Source: Castor canadensis (lineage: Eukaryota > Chordata > Mammalia > Rodentia > Castoridae). From it: a stretch of 64,000 nucleotides of DNA. Of this stretch, positions 1 through 11,170 are shown in pieces (the first letter of the stretch is position 1; each line of letters opens with the position of its first letter). The DNA lies in contig NC_133387.1 in the NCBI RefSeq assembly GCF_047511655.1, positions 39,784,853-39,848,852 on the forward strand, written 5' to 3'. The notes below the pieces were generated by a model. It saw only the letters and a program-made list of their open reading frames with translations, had not been told where the DNA came from and did not search any database. The position numbers and the translations under genes were made by a program.

Positions 1-99
1 ATAGTCTATGCTCCCTGTCTCCTCTTTCTCACCTCCCCCTTCTTTTCCCAACCCATCACTTTTTTCCTTGGTACTTCTTCCTCGCAAAAAAAACTGAGC

Positions 100-1262
100 C
101 ATTACCAAGCTTGTTAACAATTATCTCCTTGTCTAATGCCATGATTAGGTTTTAATATTTACTATCCTTGACTTGGCAGCAATTGACACAGTTAATTACT
201 GTTTCCTTTATATATGTTTTAAAAACCTCTCTTTTCCCCTTAAATTTGGGACATAACCCTGCACAGAGTTTCCTCCTACTTTAGTAGCGGGCCTTTTTCT
301 GTTCTTTCTTTGTATTATTTAAATGAAGTGTCTTGGCTCTCTACTTTTCTTACTCAACATATTCTCTTGGAAAATGTCCATCTATTCCTGTATCTTTAAT
401 TATTACCTACTGTTGATATATTTAAATGCATAGCTAATGCCAAGAAAATTCCTATGAGCTCCAGACTCATACATCTTACTAACCATTGACTGTAAGCTTG
501 TGATAATTCCATAGATACTTCAAAATTATCCTGTCCAAACCTGAATTTATTATTTCTCTTGATACCATGTCTCTTTCTATTCTAAGTCAGTAAATAAGAT
601 GACCAACTACCTATCTTTAGAGTATTATAGGGCTTGCCATATAGTGTGCATGAAGGTCAGGCTCTCAGTAGTACGCATTGCTGCCCTCCATTTCCATATA
701 CTCACTCTGTCCCATAGATCATCTTCCCAAATATCTCTACTTTCCTTATATTCCACTACCATTCCTCCAATATTAGTTTCACCATGTATTTCACAATGAA
801 TCTTACTTGACTACCTTTCTTCCTTTCTTGTATCCAATTAATTTTTCCTCCCTCTCAAATTAGTTTGAGCTTTTTAAAATTGAGTTATATCCTCTTAGAT
901 ACGTTTGCCTTTAGTTCTTTGCTATATCCATGAAAATGTAGTCTAAAATCCATCAAGACCTACCCGTGTTTGCTTCTCCTTCCCCCAATTCACATATCCA
1001 TCCATGATAAATAATCCATGAACCCACCATACTTTCCTTTCTCTGGACCCTTGCAAAGTCCAGTGTTTTTATGTACAATACTTTCTTCTTTGTTTATGTA
1101 TTACTGCTTTCTGAGAACTAGAAGGATGTCCCCTGTGATTACCCCCAAAGTATTCTCAGATTCTATGAGGGTAGGAAACATATCTGTCCTTTACAATATT
1201 GTGTCTCCAGTACTCAGCACAGCTAGTATAATTTGTTTTCAGCATATATATAAATAAATGGA
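100..1262 (+). repeat. Old LINE-2 (L2) relic
   Basis: The text follows the 3' half of L2: a degenerate 'cttgacttggcagcaattgacacag' type segment near 165, a 'gagctccagactcatacatc' type segment near 457, then the classic 3' end near 1150-1262 (a 'tatgagggtaggaaacat' block followed by 'gtctccagtactcagcacag'). Reading frames are destroyed, so this is an ancient dead copy. The call rests on remembered L2 consensus, and the boundaries are approximate. The first 100 bases may belong to it too. Confidence 0.6.
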
Positions 1263-2383
1263 TAGATAAATATGAAACCCAAAAGTAAAAAAATTGTAAA
1301 TTTACTTTATGGTAAATACATTCTAGCTTATTATAAGATAAATGGAGTCTCTTGGCCAATTCAATTGTCAGAATTGGTAGAAATTAATAAATGAATCAAT
1401 AACTAAAATATGATGCATTCAATATTGTGATGAAGCTTTTGCTATATATCTGAGGATCACTGAGGAGCAATGAAAACCTGGAGAGACATTCCTTCCCATG
1501 ACCAACTTTTCTTAGTTAAAAATATTTATCTTTATGCTAAATATTTTTAAAAATGAAATGTTTGAATAAATGTATTTTAAAACTTTTAAAATCTATCTTT
1601 CATTATGAATTTTATATAATTATACACATAATTATAAATTTCCAGAAAGTAAACAAAAATCTTTAATGGGTCTTGCATAGTAATAAAAATTCTGACATGC
1701 ACAGTAGGCATTTTAGTGCAGAAAATATGTTTACGACATCTTAAAACTGGTTCTTAGAAACATAGACAACTATTCATTAAGTCTTCGTTCTTAATGAAGG
1801 AACAGATCTCTTAAAAATTTTTCTACAAGGTAGAGATAAAATTTGGGGTAGTCGCTGTTCTTTCTATGTCCTGCTAGTATTTATATTATTAACGGAGATA
1901 TTTTCATAAAGAAGACATTTAGAGAATGGGAATCAGACCTGGAGGCAAGAGACCAATATGCTCTAAGCCAACTATAAGATGAAGTTGTACTCATGTTTAT
2001 CAACAACTGTCCTAATTTACAGTATATGGTTTTTTAAAAGCCTTTGCAAGTTTTTCTCAAAATGATACTTTGGGTAATTAACATGGTAGATCTCCATACT
2101 GTTAGCAGGCAAAATTAACACATTGACTTAATTAATTCTTACCCAGCCCAGAGTATCTGTGTCTAAACAAGTGACTTGAACATTTTCATTCTAAAGAATT
2201 AAAGAAACATTCTTTAGTAACTTCACAGATTAAAATATATATAAAGATGCAGAAAACTTTTCACTAGTCCCAATTTTTTGCTCAATGAAAGCAAATGAAT
2301 TTTGTTCTGAGAGGTAGCATTTGTGGGGGACTCTGATATGGCTTTAAATCATTGTCCATTACCTTCTCACTGGATCTGCACAC
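1263..2383. other. AT-rich DNA, nothing recognised
   Basis: No repeat family, ORF or RNA gene could be recognised. Short ORFs are chance ones, without ATG context or family motifs. Confidence 0.5.
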
Positions 2384-2615
2384 AGAAATTTTCAGTCTTC
2401 AGTTCCTGACCAGCAAACAATGATCCTGATTTTTAAAATTCTGGGCTATGTCTTCTAAACCCTGAGCATGGGAAAAGCTTCCCCTACCTGGTTTAGGGGA
2501 ACCAACTTCTCAGATTCTGCTTACAGCCCTTCCTAGCCATGTCTTCCTTTTCTGGGACCTATCCCAGAATAGAGGAGGATACAAAAAAAAAAAAAAAAAA
2601 GAAATTTTCAGTCTT
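2384..2615 (+). pseudogene. Small retrocopy with 16-bp TSD and poly(A); source RNA unknown, possibly structured
   Basis: The 16-bp string agaaattttcagtctt occurs at 2384-2399 and again at 2600-2615. Just before the second copy is an uninterrupted A run (2583-2600). This is the hallmark of L1-driven retroposition of an RNA of about 180 nt. The body can fold. TTCCCCTA (2479-2486) is the exact complement of TAGGGGAA (2494-2501), extended by CTGAG/CTCAG (2462-2466 with 2509-2513) and GGGCT/AGCCC (2443-2447 with 2525-2529). A second hairpin pairs TCTGGGA (2551-2557) with TCCCAGA (2562-2568), and TCTTCC with GGAGGA outside it. ACA follows at 2581-2583, directly before the A tail. Two hairpins then ACA recall an H/ACA snoRNA, but no clean H box is visible. 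No AATAAA is present, which argues against an mRNA source. I do not recognise the parent. Confidence 0.5.
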
Positions 2616-4431
2616 ACTCTAGCAGAGTATTGGTCTAGAAGTCCACACCAAATGCTGTCATTTACTTTCTCTTGGTATTGATGTCTAGAGACGAAAATAT
2701 GGATAGTGACTATAAAAGTCCTTTAGAGGGCAGATTCATCAGTCAAAGAAAAGTAAAGAAAGAGAACCAGTCATAGAGATGGAGTATTTCTTAAAAGGAT
2801 AAAAGGAAAACTTCTCAACTGTATCTGATGATCCTGAGAGTAGAGTACAGAAGGCTGTTCAGGGCTTAAGGATGTAGAGAGTGAAGAGAAAAGTAAAACA
2901 TACAGTGGTGTCTGCTGTCTTAAACAGCTGCATAGAAATAAGGAAAAGTGAAAGTGATACAAATGGGGCAAGGGAGGAAGTGAGTTCAGCTTAGTTTAAA
3001 CAAAATCTGCTTTTCTTGAAGACACATGGGTAAGCCCTTAGGGGACAATAACATTATAGGGACAGTACAACCAATAACAGATACTGAAATTGTTGAGAAA
3101 GGTGAGTAGACATAGTAGACTTAGTGATGAAACTATGTCAGAAACTTTGTCACAATGCAGCTGTGAGGATTGGTAGATTTCAGATTATAAGACCCCATGT
3201 AAATCGACATAAACTAATTCATGTGACTTTGAAGGTAGTGACTGGACAATCACACTGTGGTATGGAGCAAAGGAGAAGTTAAAAAGAAGAGGCAAATGGT
3301 ATAGATTATCTATTAAGATGGTTGCTAGGGAAGAATTGCCTGGTAGCTGCAATACAGACAAGATTAAGAACATATTTCTAAAGATTGCAAAGAAGTCTTG
3401 AACAGCTGTTAAATTTGAAAGAAAATTAAATAAAAACAGAAGATAGGTAGAAACAAAATTTAAGTTTCAAGGATATAATGGGCATGTCTCAAAAATGTGC
3501 ATATGTTGGCTGATAACAAGAATCCAGAAGCTCAGGTCAAAATGATACCAATACAGGAAACTCATGTCATCACATGAACAAGCTATAAAAACATAAACAA
3601 ATTTGTAGTATCATCTTCTCATTTCAACACTTATTCATCAGTAATGAAGAATACTTACAATGTTTAATTGACTTAGCTCTTTCATTTGTACCATTGTTAA
3701 CTAAATTCCATCTAAGCTGTCCTATACTCTATTTCAGCTTAAACTGTGAAAATATTAGTAGATCCAAATTTTTGTAATGGTTACCATAAAGTTAATTTTC
3801 AAAACAAGTAACTGTCCTAAAACTTTTGAAATCATTAGTATTTCAATAGTTCAAGCTTATAAGATTTTACCAACTATCTGATAAATATAGCATTTTTCTG
3901 CTAATGATTGGATTTAAAACTACCAAGGAAAAAAACTTCAGTTCTATGAAGATTGCCAAACCAATTTCTTCATTATTTATTGCTATTAATAGCTTTCATT
4001 CTATTTATTAAATTAATATTTTTCCAAATAATGATACAGATGATGAACAACACTTATACAGTACAAATAGCAGGAAAACAACCTAAGATTGAACTCAAAT
4101 CATTGCTTTGTGAACTTATTCAGCCCTGGCTAATTAACACATGGATATTTCTGTATTCAGTGTTTATTATGTTATTATGTTTGCTAAAATAAATAAGTTA
4201 TTTCCATTCTATTCCAATAAAAAATATAACCAAAAATTTATAGTCTAATTAAAATTCTATACACTCACTTTTTTGTTTTTAAGAGAAAAAAATGAGCATT
4301 TTAAAATCGAAATAGATTAAAATTAGCATCTTTTCCATGCATATTTTACATATGTGTTTGTTTCATAAGGAAATTTTTAAGGTGAAATACAACAACTTGT
4401 AGAAAAGAAGTGTTTTAGAGGTTCTATTTCC
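2616..4431. other. AT-rich DNA, nothing recognised
   Basis: No family could be assigned, and the short ORFs look random. Confidence 0.45.
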
Positions 4432-4612
4432 CAGGCACTTTATTTACTAATTCACTTATTTCTCATAACAGCCACCTGAGAGAAAACCCATTCCTATTTC
4501 CATTTCATAGATGAAAAACAAAGAAAAGTGGTTAATTTCACCAATGATATACAGCTACTGGATGACAGGAACGATTTGAAGTGAGGTTATATGGCCCTGA
4601 AGTCAAACATCA
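4432..4612 (-). repeat. MIR SINE, diverged
   Basis: Read on the minus strand it follows the MIR core. On the plus strand one sees 'ctcataacagccacctgag', 'ccatttcatagatgaaaaac' and 'tacagctactggatgacagg', matching the reverse complement of the MIR 'tgaggaaactgag ... cacagctagtaagtggcagag' region. It is an ancient, strongly mutated copy. Confidence 0.5.
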
Positions 4613-7284
4613 GGACAATAGTGCCATTTTATATTCATTGGCTTTGACTATGTTAAATTTCTGATTTGAGTTATTCTTAAATGATGCCAAAACAATGCAT
4701 TAAAGTGAATATTCAAAACATTAAGCAATCTTGAGTTCATAATTTCAAACAGACTACTCAAGTTAAGTCAAATTACAACAGATATATTCTGAAATTACAT
4801 GTATCAGATTTTTCCTAGACCCCAAATGGATAATGAATCAAGAAAAGCTTCCCATTTCAGCAAGCAACTACTCAAATTTAAATCTGTCTTCCTGTGAAAG
4901 TTGCATTAACTCTTTCAAGACCTAAGGGATATCATTTGATATGTGAGCACACAGGAGAAGCAATTAACCTTATCTGTTGTCAGGATTTTTTGAAAAAAGG
5001 ATCTAAAACTTGATTCATTGTGTATTTCATGATATACAATATTGACTCCTTTTGCAAAGAAGCTTGTAAAACTCTCAAACACTCAACTTTCAATGGCAGA
5101 TTTTTTTCCTGTACCTAAAAAATGATCCCAGTTCATTGGATCCCAAATCTGCTCTTGTGGAGAGCAACATGGACTTTGTCCTAGCCAGAATGCATCGGAG
5201 CTTTCTATGCAAGGGGATTCCTGATAGTATATAATCTGAAAAACATGAGCTTGGAAAAAGCTGCCATGTGTTACAAACTCTGTACGGTTTGGTTGAACTA
5301 CACAGATTTTTTTTCTCCTACTTCCACTGGTACAATTGAACATGGATAGCACTGCCATAATTTCAACTAAGGCTATTTAATGCAGTCAAAATGTTACATA
5401 ATCCATAAAATGCTTGCAGTGATTCTGTTTTCATTTTGTTTTGCAAAAGAAAACAATGCATATCAGGGGGATAGCAAACCTCTATATGCTCCTTTCTCTT
5501 TAGATGAGTGGGGAAGAGAGAAAAGTGCTGAGTGAGACTACAGCATATTTTTGAGCAAAATATTTCACTAAATCTTTGGACATAAAAAAGTGGCCAAATC
5601 GAGCTTAAAAACTGGGACTAGAGGCTCTAAATTACTATGATAAGAATTAACCAAGCTAAAGACCAAATTGGCAAGAAATGACTACGTTTTTAAAGAATGT
5701 AAACGTCTGGTACTCAATTACAAGTTTCCACTGTGATTTCAAATTCTTTCCATGTCTCCAAAATGTCCAAGTCTATTTTCTATTTGTGAAAACTTGATCT
5801 GATAGGATTTATGAATGTATGGACTTAATTTAAGGAACGGGATGGAGATCTTTCTGGGCATCTCCTATAGCAGAAAAATGGAAAATATATGTGAGATTTC
5901 AAAATAATCTAGAAACAGGAAATTAGTAGGAAATTATGGACTGAGATATCTAGGAAAATGGTAAACAGTTCTCCTGGGACTCAAATACATTTAATTTGGA
6001 TTTTTAGGAACAAAGCCCCTTGGCAGTCATGTGGATAAAGCCACAAAGCTCTCTGTCTTTAGCATCTCTATCTCATCTGCTTCAAATTGGAACTAAACAA
6101 ATTCCCATGTGAAGGGGATGTTTAATATTGTATGACACCGCAAAATCCAGAATGTGGTGTCACTGCATAAAACCAAGGTGGAATTTACCCTCTCTGACAA
6201 TCTCAACCCTGATTCCAGCAGGGAAGGCCTCACATTCTCCACACATTAATCTCAGGCACTGCACTGAACCTGTGTTATTCTAAGTTTCTACAAAAATCTC
6301 TCTAAAAAGAATAGTTCAAGTGTCTTAGCTTTTTTTCCTCCTATGCTTAAAAAAATTATGATGAAGATCTGATAACTTTTATATTTAGTGTTTAAGACTG
6401 TGTACCCTTCTTGCAGCATTCACTTCATAGAGATAGGATCAAATACCCTGATTTGGTACTACTAAATCATTCAATTCTTTTAGTTTACACTTTTCAGGTA
6501 TCATTTCAAGATGAACAGTAACAATAGTATAGTCACTCTACATGTTTGTTATGAAACAGTCATTTAAAACTTTGGACTATTTTACTTCTAAACAAAGGAA
6601 AAAAGAAAACTCATTAATCATGCTCTGCAGAATGTCATTATAAATGCTGCAATGAATTGCCACAGTGGCAGAGAAATAGTCAAGATTTTTGAAAATACCA
6701 ATTGCAAGATATAGCTGGATCTTTAAAAATGTTATTTGGAATATTTTCAGGGAACTGAATTTTTTTCTCTTGCTTGCATAATTACCTGAGGCAAGTGCTT
6801 CCTTTAATGGTCATTCAGGTGAAAACAATCCTGCCCACATGTTCACAGGCCTTCAGTAAGAAAGAAAAAACAATCTTTTCAAAACCCCAATTGTACACAT
6901 TTTCTCTCCATCTGGAAATTAGATATCCTTTACTTCTAATCATTAATTATTAAGTGGGGAAAAAAATCCCTTATGATAGCCAAGGCCTGAAATAAGCCGT
7001 GGTTAAATGTCTTGTCCCCTCGTCTAGTCTAAATCATCAAGAAGATTCATTTAAATAGAATTGTCTGTGTCTACACTGGCTACTACAGTGGGTTCACAAG
7101 AATAATCTGTGTTTACATCTTGACTACTATTTGACATTCAGTATCAGGGATGATAATTTGAAAAAAATTCTCTTAAATTTGGTGTTTTTTATCTTTTTAA
7201 ATAATAATGCTGACCGAAAATGCCTACATGATAATTCCAAGAACAGTTGAGTATCTTGTTTTACAAAGCAAAAGGACTTACAGA
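4613..7284. other. AT-rich DNA with one unassigned minus-strand ORF
   Basis: No repeat was recognised with confidence. On the minus strand, 5083-5358 is a 91-codon ORF with a genuine ATG (5356-5358), several Cys and Trp residues and no family motif I know. Nothing upstream looks like a promoter, and no splice context was resolved. It is probably a chance ORF, but it is the least AT-biased reading frame of this stretch. Confidence 0.35.
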
Positions 7285-7560
7285 TGTAAATAAGGACCTT
7301 GAGAGGAGGAGATTTTGATTATTCCAAATTAGTTACAAGGGCCCTCAGAGAATGGGAGGATCAGTCAGAGAAGGAGACGAGATGAAGCTGGAAACAGCAA
7401 AGATACAAATTGTCTCTTAAGTCCCCAGAAGGAACAAAGCCCTGTGAACCCATTTTAGATTTCAGACTTCCAGGCCTGTAGAGAACAAATTTGTTCCTTC
7501 AGCTGCTAAGTATATAGTAATTTTTTACAGCTGCCAGGGGTGCCTAAGGTGATCACTTTC
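7285..7560 (+). mobile_element. MaLR (MLT1-like) LTR fragment
   Basis: The string of blocks 'aaggaccttgagaggaggagatt', 'gtcagagaaggagacgagatg', 'ccagaaggaacaaagccctg' and 'agacttccaggcctgtag', ending in 'taattttttacagctgcc', matches in order the 3' half of MLT1/MST-type LTRs as I remember them. No internal retroviral sequence is attached. Confidence 0.45.
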
Positions 7561-8547
7561 ATCATTTAAAAAATAAAACAATAAATTTTGCTGTCACATT
7601 TCTAGGGAAATAGTATAAAGTTAATATTTATGACACAATAACCAGAGACATCATGAGAGACAAATTAACTTTACTTGGCTTAATTTAATAAATGTTCTGA
7701 CCATCTGATCAGATAAACAAAAGTTCAGTCTATACCATTTCTCTGCATTTTAAAGAAAAAATAATAGTAAGTTAAGACTTTCCACTTACCTATTCCTTTT
7801 TCCACCTCTAATAGTAAGCAAAGGGTTTCCTTTAAAATAAGAATAAAATTTCATTACCTCCTGTCAGGGAGACAAACTTTGTACCTGACCAGTTTACTTC
7901 AGAATAAATGTAATAGCCACTCATGGGCAGACTAACTGCATAAATACATCTTTACAAAAGGCACTAAGACTAGTAGCTCTTCAAAGAAGCAATCATTCAT
8001 TGCAGTGACAGTAAAATATTGCATAGCCTCTAAAAAGCTGAGATAACAGTGTTTCAAATGTGTATGTTAAAGCCCTTTGAACACGGAAAGCATGGAAGGA
8101 TTGCAGTCACAGAAGCAGACAGCATTCAGGCCTGAAGTGCTCCCAGTTTAGTCAGTGAAAATGAAAAGAGTTTTAAAATCTTGAATGTGGTATATTTTTC
8201 AGGGCAGCATTAGAAAATTTTAGAATGTTAATGCAAGAGAGTAAAGATGGAACAATTTGTCATCATTAAGAAAGGGGAATGAAAAGTACTCCGTGAAGAG
8301 AAAAAATTGTGTTTTTCAAAGTGCATAATAACTCTGAAATTGTATAGTCGAGCTGGTAATCACAAAGGGAACTAATCTCCCCTATAACTAAAGGAATAAT
8401 TGACTTTTAAGGTCCTTTTCTTGATTAACATTCTGTGATTCTATTCTTCTAAGATACCATTAAGCAGACATCTCAATTGAACTGCATTATTCTGATCAAG
8501 TAATAGAGCTTGGGGGTATAAAGGTCAGGACAGACTTAGATATGTGA
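7561..8547. other. AT-rich DNA, nothing recognised
   Basis: No coding, RNA or repeat signal could be supported. Confidence 0.45.
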
Positions 8548-8763
8548 ATTTTTTTGGAGGGGTACTAGGGTTTGAACTCAGAGTCTCATGCTTGCTAGGA
8601 AGGTGCCCTACCACTTGAGCCACTCCACCAGCCCTTTTTTGTGTTGGGTATTTTTGAGATAGGGTCTTGCAAACTATTTGCCTGGGCTGGCTTTGAACCA
8701 CCATCCTCTTATCTCTGCCTCACAAGTAGCTAGGATTACAGACGTAAGTCACTGGCACCTGGG
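8548..8763 (-). mobile_element. Dimeric B1-like/ID-like SINE
   Basis: On the plus strand a T run is followed by 'ggtactagggtttgaactca' and 'cttgagccactccaccagcc' (reverse complement of the tRNA/ID-like tail). A linker 'gatagggtcttgcaaactat' follows, then 'ctgcctcacaagtagctagg' and 'attacagacg' (reverse complement of a 7SL/B1-like head). The element therefore runs 5'-head-linker-tail-poly(A)-3' on the minus strand. It carries Pol III A/B-box-like text and encodes no protein. Confidence 0.85.
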
Positions 8764-9094
8764 TAGCTAAGTATATTCTTTTGAAAGTATCTGCTGGATA
8801 TAATGACCCCTTCTTTTGTTCCTTAAAAAAGGAAATGCAGAGATAATAAATACATTTGGAAGTCATTTTCTTGAGAAAGAAGAAAACATCCAACATCAAA
8901 ATAAATAAGATTTAAAGCAATTACTTAAAACCCTGACCAGAATTATAAACCAATTATTGGGAATTCTCTCAATTTAGTTTAGAAATGCATACTCATGTAA
9001 AATACAGTAAATACACAAAGCACTTTCACCTAAGTTATTTTTTGGTCAAGTTGTGGATCTTTAATAAAGTATACTGAATATACAAATTATATCT

Positions 9095-9215
9095 CAATGA
9101 TTCCAATAGCCACCTTCTTAGCCAATGTACAATGTAAGGCTATTCAGAACTATCACAATGAATCCCCCCATATAACAAGTATATTCTAATAAAAATGGGG
9201 AAAAAAAAAGAGGAA
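9095..9215 (+). repeat. Short L1 3'-end fragment
   Basis: The block 'actatcacaatgaatccccc' followed by 'cataacaagtatattctaat'-like text and AAAAATGGGG plus an A run is nearly repeated at 51,800-51,865. Both look like the terminal 3'UTR of an older rodent L1 subfamily. No ORF remains. Confidence 0.4.
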
Positions 9216-10319
9216 CCATTTTTTAAAAAGAAAAAAGAGTCCAGAGGGAAAGTCCAAGTCTTTGAACTTCAGAATCAGTTTTTTAATCTTAATTATTTTT
9301 TAAAATTTTATTAGCAGATTGTCTTGAACTTTGGGACATAGCCAGTGCTGCCAACTTAAAAAGCCAAGAATAACCATAAAATCCCATAGTTGCTAATTCT
9401 TACAGAAATATTGTGAGGAAAATTAAGCATAAGAGGTGAAAATACTTTGACCATTATGGTGCCTAATATAACAACACAACTGTCAGATGAACTCAAGGTT
9501 GGAAGGAGAAAATTGGATTAACTGATAAAGACAGGTTGCATTTTCATAGGTGATCTGAGAAAAATGTAATATTTTGATATCACAAATAGCTCTTCAGTAT
9601 AGCCTTAAGTCCTATCTTTGACATTGGTAATGACATTGAAATTGAAAAACAAGTGTCTCTCTTATGGAAGAACATATGGTATTGAGTTGGCTTTTTGCTC
9701 TGTTATTAATATTTCATTGGAAACTGGGATGGATCAATTGACGAAAATTTTGCAGTGGACCAGTGCCAAATCTTGCAGGCGACATTTAGATAGTGATTAA
9801 GGAAATTCACAGAGGAAGTGGAGACTATGAGTGGGGCTGGTGATGGGGCTATTTCCTTTAAAAATAGTTCCTTAATCCATTTTGTCTCTATTCATTATTG
9901 AGACCAATAAAAATGAATGTCACAGCCAGTTAGAATCAACCAGTTTTAAAATAAACTCTCAATCCTAAAAATACTTATAGAAGGAGTCTGCCAAATATTA
10001 AAAAAGAAAGAAATTAAAAGCGTCATTTGATAGGAAAGCATTGCAATAATTATCACGATGTATATCATTATCTTTTTTCATTACTAATCACTGTTCATTC
10101 TGGCTGGTTCACTTAACTGGCTATTTTCAATTACTATTTTTTTTTCAAATTTAATTTAACTAAATGTAGTGGTGTCAATTACAAGCGGTGAATCAGGGAG
10201 AAACTAATGATTATAGATAATGCAATTGTCCTGGTTAGTTGCTCTAAGAGAATATGCTAAAGCTTTATGAGAAGGAAAACACAAGCACAGCAGGCCACTG
10301 AACATGAATACAATGATAT
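9216..10319. other. AT-rich DNA, nothing recognised
   Basis: No feature could be supported. Confidence 0.4.
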
Positions 10320-10662
10320 CATTTCTTTTGGCAGCACTAAGGATTGAACTCAGGGCCTTGCCCTTGACAGGCAGGTGCTCTATGATTTGAGCCACCACTT
10401 ACAGCCCTTTTTAAAAACTTTTTCAGATAGGGTCTTGCAGATTTTTTATTTTTTACTTTTTGCTTTAGCCAGCCCTAGACCACAATCCTCCTGCCTTTAC
10501 CTCTCACATAGCTGGGATTATAGGAGTGAAACATCTCACCCACCTTATTCTTTGATATAATGTCTTGCTAACATTTTTGCCAGGGTTGGCCTTAAACCAC
10601 GATCTTCCTATCTTCACCTCCCAAGTAGCTAGGATTACAGGCACAAGCCAATGCGGCCAATC
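10320..10662 (-). mobile_element. Trimeric SINE (B1-like, B1-like, ID-like)
   Basis: Plus-strand order is: ID tail complement (10,330-10,410, with 'ggattgaactcagggccttg' and 'tgatttgagccaccac'), a B1-like head complement (about 10,420-10,540, with 'cacatagctgggattatagg'), then a second B1-like head complement (about 10,545-10,660, with 'cccaagtagctaggattaca'). The minus-strand element is head-head-tail. The same architecture recurs at 27.1, 57.8 and 61.8 kb. Confidence 0.75.
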
Positions 10663-10877
10663 TGATTTTCCTTTCAAATCTTGTGTTTTGGCATTAAGTA
10701 TCCACAGTATACCAAGATCTGAGCAAAACACGTAAAGTGGCACAGTCTTAACCAGCAAGTACATTATGTCAGGACAAATTACAAATAGTTATTGAATCTA
10801 AGTTTTCATTTATAACAACAAAAGCAGTTAAAATGTCTATTGGATGTATTAATATGCTAATTAATATCAGCATAAAC

Positions 10878-11170
10878 ACACTATTACTGTGTTAGCTTTT
10901 TATTACTGTAACAAAATATCTGAGATAATTACAGAGAGAAAAGGCTTATTTTGGCTCATGTTGTTAGAAGTTACAGCCCACAATTTAAAAAAAAAATTCC
11001 TTTTAGGTCTCTAGTGGGGGTGCCAGACAGCAAAGGGGAGAATCTGGCAGAGCAAAACTGCTAGCATAAGATATCACTACTCAACAAGCAGATTTGGCAT
11101 AAGTCACAAGCTGGATTTTTCTAGAGGTGCGGGAAAACCTTCAGGTGCTATGGTTAGTCACTATATAGAT
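10878..11170 (-). mobile_element. MaLR-type LTR fragment
   Basis: The plus strand reads 'gtgttagctttttattactg', 'taacaaaatatctgagata' and 'aaaaggcttattttggctca', the reverse complement of the 3' end of a MaLR-like LTR also seen at 14.6 and 58.9 kb. Similarity fades after about 10,985, so the downstream limit is a guess. Confidence 0.35.
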
